Assembly (NCBI GenBank): GCA_916048095.2
Contig: OU696579.1
Span: 6,342,001-6,406,000 of the forward strand
Length of the DNA stretch: 64,000 nt
Direction of reading: 5' to 3'
DNA from: Sacculina carcini
Lineage: Eukaryota; Arthropoda; Thecostraca; Sacculinidae
How positions within the stretch are numbered: position 1 is the stretch's first letter; each line of letters begins with the position of its first letter. The position numbers and the translations under genes are program-made. Below are positions 1-22,500 of the stretch, piece after piece. The notes beneath the pieces are model-generated. The model did not search any database. It had not been told where the DNA came from and was given only the letters and a program-made list of their open reading frames with translations.

Positions 1-297
1 GCGGTAGGTTCGTGCTTTGAAACCCGGCGGAGAATTTCTTGGGTGAATTCTATAATCCAACAGTCCCTGTCCACCCAGCAGTAAATGATGGTACCAGATA
101 TCAGTCATGTGTTGTGTCATGCATTCTGGGGAGGTGGCCTTCTCTAATACGTCTTCCGTCCTTGTGGCGTCATAGCGTGGAGAGGGTCGATTCTGCGGTG
201 ACAGTGAGCTACACGGGACACACTTGTGTGTTTATAAGCTTCGGCTTCTTCCCGTGTAGCAGCTGCCACTTGAGGCATTTAACCATTTAACCTCAGC
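1..297 (+). mobile_element. tRNA-derived SINE, copy 1 (cut by window edge)
   Basis: Only the end of the tRNA-like head is present (B-box-like TTTGAAACCCGG), followed by the shared body (AATGATGGTACCAGATATCA; CTAATACGTCTTCCGTCC; GGAGAGGGTCG) and a TTTAACC-type tail. It lies just upstream of the first visible kinase exon. Confidence 0.8.
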
Positions 298-10147
<9,850 letters not shown>

Positions 10148-10888
10148 TATCATGCTATCATGTTATGTTGATGTTATCATGTTGTTATGTGACATGGCAT
10201 CATGCTATTCAGTCCAGTATTTTATTCACTATGATTGGACGAGATTTGATTGAGCTTTGTTATTGACCATGTGTGTGTGCTTGTGTGTCGGTCTGTGCTT
10301 TATTGATTTTCGCGAATTCAGTGCGAAATTGTGAGGAAAATTATTCGTATGCAGATACAATGCTCAAAAACAAGAGATTCGGTACAATTATTAATCATTG
10401 TCTCTTGTGTGTCTCAATGCTACGCTGGTTAAATCGCACACAGCGAACGTTTGGCCAAAATATTGCAATAGAAGTGAATTTAATACATTTTTTGCAAATT
10501 TGTATATGAATTTAGTTAAAATATGTGTTTTATTCAGTAATGAAGTTGAAATATGTTCAATTCGATTTCATAATAGTTCATAATGGCTTTCATAATAGCT
10601 CAGTTGTATAATACTAGACTAACGTTTCGGAATTATGCTGTCATATTGTTATGCAATCTTATACGTAATTGAAAAGCGGACGTATCAAGCGAATTTACAA
10701 ATTTCACATGTTTAATAGACAAACTGGAGCGAAATTAGGCGTTTGTTCACTCAATTTAAACGCTAACTTATCCTGTGCCAGTCATGACTTGCTCAAACTT
10801 GTTCCGTAATTGTTGTAGTATGAGCTATATATTCGGTCTCAAGTGCGAAATCACATAGTGTTAGTTATCGAATACAATGCCTTGTTGG

Positions 10889-11379
10889 CAGTGGCGTCAG
10901 GATTTTTCCGGTGGAGGGCTGAGGAAAAAATGCGGGTACTTAGCGAAACATAGGGTGACCATTTTCCGAATGTCTAAAATGACATTTTTGTGCGCGCGCG
11001 AAAAATTAGGATTTTCGTTGAAAAATGGACCTTTTTATACACCCTTTGACAAATGTTTTGATTGTCGATAATTTTAGTCACGGACCACGTACATCGTTGC
11101 AGAGGGAACATATCGAATTTTACTGCTAAAACTATACTAACCCCGAACATTTGAAGCATTTTACCTAATTAAACCCGCACCGGCCCCAAAACGAGCACAT
11201 GTCTGGGAGAAGGAGAACTTCAAAACATCCCACAAAATATGATAAAATACGCTCCAAATGTTCATGGTCAAAATATTTGGGGGGGGGGCTTGGCCAATGC
11301 CACCTAGATACTAGATGTATCTAGGTGGCATTGGCTTGGCACGTCATTGCGGGTTCAAACCCTAATAGCGCCGCCACTG
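10889..11379. mobile_element. MITE-like element with CAGTGGCG ends and an internal hairpin
   Basis: Left end CAGTGGCGTCAGGATTTTTCC, right end GCGCCGCCACTG; flanks CTTGTTGG / CGTGTTAG agree at six of eight. A perfect 18-bp inverted repeat (11293-11310 / 11318-11335) lies near the right end. Confidence 0.6.
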
Positions 11380-12030
11380 CGTGTTAGACCAATTCTGCAT
11401 ATATGGACGTTTTAGGCTCCTATTTTTGTGTGTGTGTATGTGTGTTTAAACTCAAATGAAGGGCACAAACATTTGTACATTTGTTGTTTTGTAAACTTTT
11501 TTGGAGCATAGGAAACTTCACGCGTGTGTTGTGTACGTGTGTTTCATTGCGAAATACTTGGTGTGTGTGTCATGCGTAAGTGGGCGTGTCTGTGCTGAGA
11601 CATGAATACACTTTCCAAACTTGTTGATAATTGTTATAATTACTGACACACAGTTTTGCGTCTACCTCGCATTTGCTATTGCTTTTTAATAAATGTTGCT
11701 TGATTAATAAAAGTTGATTTCAATCAGCAATGACAAGCTGGTCTTTCAGCACTGGTGCTTGTGCTATTAGTATGTTGTGGTACTTACACCAGTGGTCTCC
11801 AACCTACAAACATACACATTCACTCACCCACACACACAGACAATATTTATGTCCAAAAATTTATTCTGCGTCCTAGCAAGGTTGTCTGTTAATTTGACTA
11901 TAATGTTTCGTTATATCAAGTAAAATTATTTTGCTTTAACATGAAAATGAAATTACAAGTACATATACTGTTCTATTTTTATGTCTTATTGAATCGCTAA
12001 TTATTTAATCAAGTTAAAGCTTAATCAAGT

Positions 12031-12432
12031 GTAAAGGCAAAAAAAACTAAAAATATATTCAGACAGGCGCGCGTGGGCATCACTTCCCCACGCGCGCCTA
12101 TAAGAGGTCACATCACAATCGCACCACGAACAAGACTCCACGCTCACACCGTGACATACGGGAGCACACACACACACCCACACGCACAGTCCTCACATCC
12201 ACTGAAACAACCAATCAGCGGCGAGCCGGTCACTCGCTCGCCGCCGCGGGGCATAAACACTTGACAAACACACACACGCACACCAACATAACTATGTACA
12301 CTCGCTCTTACACTCTCGCACGCAATACACAATTCAACTATACACGATCCCACATAGACACACTAATACGTTCACACACTCAAACACAATCCCTCACACA
12401 CACTCTCTCTCAATGCACACGATCACACCACA
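12031..12432 (+). mobile_element. Solo LTR of the TRIM-like family
   Basis: Starts TGTAA and ends CCACA, with the GC hairpin at 12067-12099 and the GCGGCGAGCC...CTCGCCGC palindrome; no interior. Flanks TCAAG and TTAAG match at four of five bases, consistent with an old target duplication. Lies between the kinase and carboxypeptidase Q genes. Confidence 0.7.
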
Positions 12433-12513
12433 TTAAGGTTATTTAAGTAAGGTAATTTGGCTTGATTTCGGCCCTGTAACCACATTTAGCTGATTTGATG
12501 CCTTTGTTTATAC

Positions 12514-12831
12514 CAGTGGTCCTGTGGGAAATTCCCAACTTTTGGGGAATGGAAGAGTTGCCGAGTGGGAAGCTAACGGTCGGACAGAACAGGACAAATG
12601 TGTTATTATCAATTCAAAATATTATATCGTTCGTATTATATTTTATCGTATCGTTATTATTCAAAGTTTATATCGTTTATTTTTGTTTCTAATAACCTCT
12701 TGATAATCTACTCTGATGTAACAACTGAATTTATTGAATTTATCAGTGCTGTGTAGTGGAAAACGAAGAGATGAGTAAGAAGCCTTCAGTAAGAAGTGGG
12801 GAATCAGAGAGAAAAGAGTTGAGAACCACCG
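12514..12831. mobile_element. hAT-type MITE (CAGTGGTCC family)
   Basis: 318 bp; perfect 8-bp duplication GTTTATAC at 12506-12513 and 12832-12839; short inverted ends. A related fragment lies at about 61310-61480 (GGGAAATTCCCCA...AATCAGAGAGAAA). Confidence 0.8.
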
Positions 12832-13018
12832 GTTTATACGCTTTGACTGAGGCACTTCTTGGTGGTCGCTACAAGGTTGGAAGCCACTTGCGCTTACATG
12901 CATCTGTGCGCAATATGATGTGCACGTGTGCGTATGTATGCATGTGTGTATGTGTGTGTCGGGATTCAGTATGGTGCCGGTTGTCGTGTAGTGTAGTCGC
13001 GTTTTTCGGTGTCGCACC

Positions 13019-13555
13019 ATGGTGTCGTCTCCGGGTGGGTGCATCTTTCTTGTTTTTATTGCTAGTTTGATTGCTGCAGTGGCATCGTCATCGTCGTCTC
13101 CCGACTGTGCACTTGACGAGAACATTGCACGCGACATCAAAAACTACCAGCCAAGGGTCAACAAAATCATCAAGGCAAGTTTTCGCATGAAAATCAGCCA
13201 ATTAAATTGGCCAATTGCATGATTCAAGTTGGTTGAACTGTTTAAATGCGGGCTTGTTTGGATTGGTGGGATGAAAATGCCTGCATCGTCCTCCACGAAT
13301 AAAAAATTAGAATAAAATCAAGATGCAGTGGCGGATCCAGGCTGCAATTTTGGGGGGCTGAAATTTGGGGACGATCAGTCATGTACAGCGTCTTTGCGAT
13401 GATGCTTATATCAACAAATTCTACAGAAACTATTTTTATTGGCCTCTTTTAGTGAACCTCTTGGTTTTGAGGAGTTGATGGAAACATTTTGGGGGTATTC
13501 AGCCAGTATCAAGATGGCTCGATTAATTTCAGATTGAAATGCCGGTTATTTCAAC

Positions 13556-13590
<35 letters not shown>

Positions 13591-15209
13591 TTTTTCAATG
13601 TCCATCCGAAAATAGGTTATTACAGACATCGTTACAGCACAATGAAACAGTACACACACGATATACACACAAAGAACAAATTAGACACACACAACCAGAC
13701 AACATATATATAAGTGAGGGATATAAGTCAAAAGTCTATAGCGCACACAGTAATCAGAGGCGCGAAATATAACAAATGGACGAAAGAAAAGAAAATAGAA
13801 TTAAGTAGCTCGGCGGGGTAGAGTCACAATGAGCAGTCGAAGAAAGTCAATATACATGGTAATATTAGAGTAAATATACAGTAAATATATTTCAGCTACG
13901 AGAGGCGTGTAGTGAACACTATTTCAAGGACGAATACGTGTAGTATATATTGCTTGTGTTGTCGCCTCTTTTTGTACCGAAATAGCAGAGAAGCAGTCAC
14001 ATAAGCTTGGCATTATTACATTTGCACGTCGCCGGACTGACATGGACGCTGACACTTCACAATTTCAGCCGCTGAGCGCACTGGCGGATCCAGGGGGGCT
14101 GGCTCAAGGGGCTGAAGCCCGCCTCGAAATGTCTCCATCAAGTCCTCATAACCAAGAGGCTCACTAAAAAAGGTCGAGAAAAGAAGTTTGTAGAATTTGT
14201 TGATATAAGCAATATCGAAAATACGTTGCATAGTGTTGCATGTACATGACTGATCGCTCCCAAGATTCAGCCCCCCTCCCAAAATTAATTCAGCTCCTCC
14301 TAGAATTGCACTCTGGATCCGCCACTGGTTGAGCGGTGTATTATCGAGTGGGTATGCAATAAGCATGCTTCCACAAGCAACAGGGGTGTGATTTCGTGAT
14401 TGCTAGTCTAGTTCCCAAGTGGCGCGAGTGTTCCTGTGAAAATTATACAAAGTTGATGTCTTTACCTATGCTCTTTATTTATAATGGAAAAAACCTTTCT
14501 TTTCTTACTGGAACTTTTAGCTGTATGAATGAATATTGTTTTTTGACAGTTTTCCTATCACGTTGTTTGTATTTTTATCGTTTTCCTCTTAGCTATCAAT
14601 AATTCAGGGGAGGAGGGGATTTGTGAGAACTGACTGCTGATTTGAAAAGGGTGCGACCACTGAAAAAAAACTCACGAATCACTGCTGGTTTAATTGATCG
14701 AAATTCACCAGACACCAGCTTGTCACTATCTTGTATTTGCCTCTTCAGACATCGAACATGAGGGCGTTTACAGTTGAACAAACGGGCGTATGACGCTCTT
14801 TGACTACTGATCACTTTGGGGCAGGTCATTCACCTTTACCTGCCCGGTTCCAACATGCGTGTTTGCGTGTGTGTGTGTGTGTGTGTTGTATCTGTTTGAT
14901 CAGCACACGCCGAGATGTGAATCATCAGCGCGATTTATTTCTGTTTCAGCTTATTTTTTGCCTGTTTTTGATGGATTTGATGATGCATTTGTTTATATAG
15001 TGTGAATTCTAGTGATTTAACCATTACACCAAACCTGATCATAGATACAGGTGTAGACGTAGAACGTTCCACGTGTCTTCGAGTAGAATTAAGTTGTGCT
15101 GTTTAGGGGGGGGGGGCTGATTGTTTCGTTGTGGGCTGATTATACAAATCGGTAAATGTTGGCAACAGAACGTGCATATCCACATACCCATAAGTATACA
15201 ACTCATTTT

Positions 15210-15264
<55 letters not shown>

Positions 15265-16554
15265 TGTGTCTATGAAGGTAATGTGATACGTTATTTTGAG
15301 CTTCTGTTTGAACGCGCCATTTGTTGAAATTGTGGTGGTCCACGTGCAACACTTCGCGGAACCCGCCAGAAGCCATGTCTGATTAGAATACCACGCTATG
15401 CTACCATGAATATCATGCTACATTCAGGCGGGCATGCACAAAGCACGTGCACATGCACGTGCACACTTTGAGGGCCTCTGCCCTTGCAGCATTGTGTGTG
15501 GTCTTGCAACTCATGGGCATAGCCAGACAGGGTTAAAGGTTGAATTATAGCCAAACCCTAGGCACTCTATACAAATATGGTGAATTGCTCAAATAAATGT
15601 TTTCTTTCCACACACACACAGACACACACACATGCAGGGACTGTGTATGTCATTGTGTGTGAGTGTGTGTGTGGTGTGTATGTGAAACGTTCACTTGGTA
15701 CTCGTTGATGTAAACTACATTAATCTCATACATTAATCATTACAGTGCTATTTTATCGGTGTGTTCAGAATCACCCTGACCTCACATTTATCACAATTGA
15801 TACGTCGTTTGATAGCGCTACGTTCAACACGCGGTTCAATGTGTTACAATTTATGTGTGTGGGTGTGTGTGTGTGTGTGTGCTAAGCTTGTTCTCCGTGT
15901 CTTTTTTCAATTGCCACACTAACACATCGCTAGACATGACTGATCAACAAATGATGTCCAATTTAATTCTGCTCTTCGATAATTTCAATGGTTTATACTA
16001 CGCATAATATCACATATTAACTGAGTTAATTTCTAGTTGAGATGACCGATTTTTTACTGCTGTAAAATTAAGTATACAAAATCCTAAGAAACATGGCTTT
16101 GTTGACTCGTATGACGATAAACACGATCGGTCAAGTCAAGTCAAACAAGTCAAGTCTTTATTCATTCGAAACAGCGGCTTATATATGCAGAGTAAAATCA
16201 GCGGTGAATAATCCGTGTACATAAATACGAGCTTAGTTATGAGGAGCTCGTAGCTTTATTTCTAGGCTCCAGTGTGTGACATTATCTTGCATACACGTAC
16301 GTGTTTGTGTGTCTGTGTGTATGCGTGAATCACACGGTGTGCTAAATTTACAGATGAATGAAACGGTATGTACGTGTGTGGTGTGCGTGTATTTTTGGAC
16401 ATAGTTGTGAGTAATGAAGTGATATATGAGTTATGCTACAGCTTTGTCTCTCCCTCAGTCAGTCTTCCAAAGTCCGCCCTTGCTATTAGGAACTAAATTA
16501 TTCTTAGCATAGCATTCTTCTATTCATCAATGCATTGTCTTGTGTGTGTGTGTG

Positions 16555-16592
<38 letters not shown>

Positions 16593-19500
16593 TTTAGGAA
16601 GCATTAGCCAGCAAAGGTGCCGCTTACAAAAAGCTGGAGGAATTCGTGACTAAATTCGGAGCCCGCCCGTCCGGATCGCAAGCGCTGGAAAATGCCATTG
16701 ACGGCATGAAGGCGACAGTCAGTGGCGCAGGCCTCAGAGTGAGTCATCTTTCTTCTCACAAACGCTTATAACACAGCAACACACTGCCACTGAGACCAAC
16801 CCTCTCCGAGAATCGAATTAAAAAATAATACAACAAAACACTACATTTCTCCACAGTTTTAATGAGTTTATGTTTTCTATAAACAATCCAAGTGTTTGAA
16901 TGTCCTTGTTAATTTGATTGTTGAACGTCAGGATATAGAGATAGTTGATTCGAGTTTATTTATTTATTTTTTGGATAATATACATGTATTTTGGATGATA
17001 ATATAGATGATTTTAGTTTATATTATAGATGTATTTTAGTTTATATTATAGATGTATTTTAGATTATTTTTACTTTTCGATAACTCATTTTGACACCATG
17101 TTGTGCTTTATGGAGCTCAAGTGCAATTATGTACAGCAGCACGATCATACACTTACATGCACGAGACACACACACACAAACACATACACATGCACAGGCA
17201 CGTACATATACGCATGCACAGACACGTGTATACACACTCAGATATGCACATACAGGTTGAGATGAAGAATTCAGGTATCAGTCGTTCAGGGGCGACCAAC
17301 GACCAATGATTCTGGAGGCATTTCGATCTGTTTGATTGACGTAATATAAATTGACAAATGGGTGCGTCTGATGGAATATGATTGCGAATGTGATTGATCT
17401 AATTAAACCGGGGGTGGAAAGACAGGGGTAGCACCCACACGACACATACACACACGCTTATATGAACAACGAGCATGTTTTCATGAATAAATACGACATG
17501 ACTGGAAGGCGGCAGTCACGAGCCTGTCTGACTCATTACTGTGCCGATACTTCTAGTAAGAACAACTATACCAATGGCAAATATATTGAATCCAAATGAA
17601 AATCCACTTGATCCAAGTGAAAATATAATTAATTTCTACAAAAATATTTTGTGATTGTGTAATCATTTTCAATTATATGTTCTTCGTTCAAACTATCTGT
17701 TAAAAGAAAAAGAATTACAATAAAATGTTGATTTGTTGTACATATTTTGCCCAATATATTGTAAGGACACACAAACGCACACACTTTTTTTCATTTATTG
17801 AGTCATTTGTAAAGCGCAATACACACATCATGTCTAAATTGCGCTGATTTATACATTTAATACCACATACATTCATGTGCAATCACATGCATGTTCAAAT
17901 ATATGTTTTGTATTTACCAAGCAACACAATACAATACAGGCAGAACACATACACACACACACACACGTACTAGGATGGTCTTGAGATACATCTGATGTGT
18001 TGTGATTGCAGGTGACAACGGAACCAGCTCTGGTTCCCCACTGGGTACGCGGTGAGGAGATGCTGAAAATGTTGCGTCCTGCCGTGCGTCCGATGAAGAT
18101 TCTCGGACTGGGAGGTTCTGTCGGCACGCAGCAATTTCCTGGCGGATTCCTCAAGGCACGAGCTGTCGTGGTGAAGACCTTCGATGAGCTGGAAGCTCTT
18201 GGGCGTGAGAAAGTAGGTGACACGCTGAACACGTGCATTCAGAGCTCACACTAAACTGTTGTCCATTTTGTCTAAATCGTTTCAGCGTGGGCGAGCAACG
18301 CTTGGATCAGCAGTGGTGTCAGTGGCGGCGCCAGGGTTTTTCCAGTGGGGGGCTAAAGAAACAGATGCCGGCGCTTGGCCAAACATATTCATGATTGGGA
18401 TTCGTGGGGGATTCAGATGGGGGGGGGTTATGTTTGGCGGATATTTGTGTATCTCTGTGCATTGGCTTGCTGTAGTGATACACACACATACATAAATACA
18501 CACATACACACAAGAATTGAGTATGCTGCTGTTGTATGGTGCCCACACGAAGTGCGACATATAACAAAAATTGAAAAATTACAGAGATTGGCGACCAAAC
18601 TAGTACCGGAGATTCGTGCGCTACCCTATGAGGAAAGGTTGGATGAGATGAATCTACCAACGTTGGAGAGAAGGAGAGAGAGAGGAGACTTAATTAACAT
18701 CTACAGATTCATGACAGCAATACTGGATTCGAAAGAAATTGGACTAGTGCAGCAAAAACAACGAGGACGAGGCCATAACAAAAAATTCAGGAAAACGAGA
18801 TTTAGAAAAGACATAAAGAAATATAGCTTTCCGTTCCGCTGTGTGAATTAATGGAACAATTTACACAAAACGTTTGCAGAAGCCAATAGTTTATCACTGT
18901 TTGAAGAAAAACTAGACAAATATTGGAAAGAAGACAGGACAGTCCGAGCATAGCTCATATCCTGTAACCCAACTAGGTGAGTACACACACACAACTTGCA
19001 GCTAAGTGCGCCCGTGATACATGCCCATGTTGGCTCAGTTTCCTAGTAAACCTGTTTTGCACCACATAGCAACGGTGATGGTGTTATGTTTGATAGACGT
19101 CGCTGACCTCATTAACAGTGAGACCAGTTTCAAGACGACAACACATTTGTTTTCCGACACACATGACCACCTCGCGCTACAGCACACATACACGTGGATA
19201 CACACATACACTCGTTTAGACAATAGATATTCAGATTATCACACGATCAAGTGTCCTATCGTGACAAGCACGTGTTATTAGAGACATCCAACACTGCCGC
19301 ACGTGCGAGTAGAGATGCAAAAGACCGTTTGTTTTTCGGCTGCGTTTTTTGTTGTTGTAAAAAACATGTTTTCAGGTTGTTGTTTTTTATTTATGGTTTT
19401 TAGGATGGGCCCCAATTGTCATCTGATGTTGGATTTTAATATATAGAAATGAGTTTAATCGATGTTTTGTACCTTTTTACATGTTTTATTTAGAATATAA

Positions 19501-22500
19501 TTTAATAATAATATAAAAAACAAAAATATTTATCAATAAATATCCCAAGAGAATGTCTGGAAGTGCATCCGGGTTCGGTGGTTTAGGATTTTTCATGGAA
19601 GTGCAGCACAGTACCGTACAAACGATGATATTAGGACTTTCAGACACATAACAAATTTATTGTGCATATTTAATGACAATTCAATTTGATAGGACCGCTA
19701 ATAGCATGAATAACTTATGGAGATATGGAGATAAACATTCATTTAACATCCCAAAATATTTCATTTCCATAATTTAATTTCTTGCATGACTCTTAAAAAA
19801 ATCAAAAGAACGTGTTGTTGGCAAAACAACGTTTTTCTTAAATAACCATCGTTTTTTTGAGGTCACATATCTACGTACGAGTGGGAACGAATTCGCAGGA
19901 AAGCTGATACGATCGCACTGGACTGTTGAACACCAAACAGAGCCGTAGCAAGGTGTTATGCCCCCCTCTGGTCTTATGACCCCCCCCCCGATCCCACGAA
20001 GGCAATAATTGGGGCTCACATTATAAATAAAACACCATTATAATAGAGGTCCGACTTTGGGAAAATGCAGTTACGAGCAGCCCCTCGGTCTTCTGGGGAC
20101 CTAAGGTACTTTTATGCGCTACTTTAATGACAAATTTCAATGTCATGCGTGAGGCAACGGGGCAACACTCGCCTGTGGCTGCCTGCGGCCACAGCGGCAT
20201 GTGGCTGTCTGTAGATGGGTTGTAGAACAGTGTACCACGAATACAAGAAAGTTGTCGGGAGTGGAGATAAATTCTCTTATATACGGGGAAAAATACACGT
20301 AAACGGGCCCGAAGAAATACTCTCATATAACCGGTCTCCTATATCCTGGGAATACTGTATTTGTACTGTGCACTGATGATAGAGCCAATAGCGGATCCAG
20401 AGTGAAATTGTGAGGGGCTCAATTATGTATGTGGTTCATTTTTCAATTGTATATACATACACACACACACACACTATAATGTACGAATATGCTTTGTGAT
20501 AATGCTTATATAAACAAATTATACAGAACATTTTTTGTTGACTTCTTTTAGTGAGCCTCTTTTTTGGTTATGAGGAGCTGATGTAAACATTTTGGGGGGC
20601 TTCAGCTCCTTGAGCCCCGTCCGGATTCGCTAGTGGATAGAGCAGAATGGCGTTGAAGAGAATATCCAGCATTGATTATGTGGTGTGATTGTAGTGAGAG
20701 AGAGTGTGTGTGTGTGTGAAAGATTGTGAGTGCGTTCGTGTTTGCGTTGCTTGGTGATGTGTTTGTATGTATGCGTTTCATGAAGTGTGCATGCCCCGCG
20801 GCGGCGAGCGATTGACCGGCTCGCCGCTGATTGGTTGTGACGGTGTGCGTGAGGACTGTGCGTGTGTGTGTGTCCGTTTGTGCTCCCGTGTGTGACGGTG
20901 TGAGCGAGAGTCCTGTTTGAGCTGCGGTTGTGGTGTGACGTCTTGTAGGCGCGCGTGGGGCAGTGATGCCCCACGCGCGCCTGTCTGAATATAATTTAGA
21001 TTTTTGAGTTTTGTTACAAGCTATTTCGGCCTTTTGTTTTTTATTTGGAAATATTGTTTATCTGCGACCCGGCTTCAGCAGCGGAGATAGTGCCCTCCAG
21101 TATTTGCGGCGGCCTGGAGGACGTGGTGGAGGTGCTCGGCGGCGTGTCAGGTTGGTGTGCAGGGGGACGGCAGGAGAGCATGGTGCCGGCAGGAAGCTGC
21201 GGGGGAGCTGTGGCCGAGGGTTGCTCGTCGTCCCACCTGCACTGGTGTTGGACTCGTCGCCGGGCAGAATGAAGATCGCTGGTGGAGGCTGCTGGTGCTG
21301 GAGGGCATGTGAGAGAAAGGAGCTGCTGAAGCCGGATGAGAAAACGAAGGAGTTGAGACGACGGCGTGGCCTGCATGTGCGGCGACGTTACGGCTGTCGC
21401 GGTAGGGTGCTGAAGAGCACCGGTGTCAACGGAAGCATGGTGGATGCTGGGGTCAAGGTGTTGTGCCCTGTCGCGGCAGCCGGTGATGAAGAAGACGGCA
21501 GGCTGCGGCGGAGCACTGAAGAGCACGGGCGGTGGCGGGAGCGTGGAGGATGCTGGGGCCTGCCGTGTTGCGCTTCGCCGCAGCCAAGATGTGTGCGTCT
21601 GGTGGAGGCCGTCGTCGAGTTTGGTTGTTTTTGTTCGTTTGTTATACGTTTTTTTATTGTATGCTCTATAGTTCATGTTTCTGTAAAAACAGGTGGAGGT
21701 GTGGTGTGATTGTAGTGAGAGAGAGTGTGTGTGTGTGTGAAAGATTGTGAGTGCGTTCGTGTTTGCGTTGCTTGGTGATGTGTTTGTATGTATGCGTTTC
21801 ATGAAGTGTGCATGCCCCGCGGCGGCGAGCGATTGACCGGCTCGCCGCTGATTGGTTGTGACGGTGTGCGTGAGGACTGTGCGTGTGTGTGTGTCCGTTT
21901 GTGCTCCCGTGTGTGACGGTGTGAGCGAGAGTCCTGTTTGAGCTGCGGTTGTGGTGTGACGTCTTGTAGGCGCGCGTGGGGCATCACTGCCCCACGCGCG
22001 CCTGTCTGAATATAATTTAGATTTTTGAGTTTTGTTACAGATTACTAACACCTTATGGTAATCCTTCTTCACCGAACCTGAACACAAATCTATTGCCATC
22101 AAGGATCAAATGCCTATATAATTAACCGATAATTACGTCGCCGCCGTTATACATCGGATGCCACGTACAGGTGCAGGGCAAGATCGTAGTGCTGAATGCG
22201 GCGTTCGGGTCGGCAGACCAGGCTCCGTTTGAGCGTTACCGTCAGTCGAACAAATACCGCACCGAAGGCTCGATGCGTGCGGCCAAGTTTGGCGCGAGCG
22301 CCGTGCTGGTGCGATCTCGCACCGACTTCAGTCTGGCCACGCCGCACACCGGCTGGCAACAAACGGGACCGCCGCCGCTCAATGGCTCGCGTGATGAGCG
22401 AATACCGGCGGCCGCCATCACCGTCGAAGACTCCGAGATGCTGCAACGACTCCACGATCGAGGTGAGTGCATGACATCAGGGAAGGTCTTCCGAAATCGT

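Larger units (their letters stand above)
10148..13018. other. Intergenic region, kinase to carboxypeptidase Q
   Basis: AT-rich flank, MITE-like element 10889-11379, a candidate AATAAA near 11688, a hAT-like left end near 11791, solo LTR 12031-12432 and MITE 12514-12831. No gene seen. Confidence 0.6.
20679..22039 (-). mobile_element. Miniature LTR retrotransposon (TRIM-like), complete, with 5-bp target duplication
   Basis: Two 340-bp direct repeats (20679-21018 and 21700-22039) begin TG and end CA and flank a 681-bp GC-rich interior; GATTA is duplicated at 20674-20678 and 22040-22044. The repeats are identical on reading except for a 4-nt hairpin loop (20963-20966 versus 21984-21987). No gag, protease, reverse transcriptase or integrase is visible, hence a non-autonomous miniature. 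The minus-strand sense is inferred from a purine-rich AAAAGGCCGAAA tract before the putative 3' LTR. No clear tRNA primer site is seen. Confidence 0.82.
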
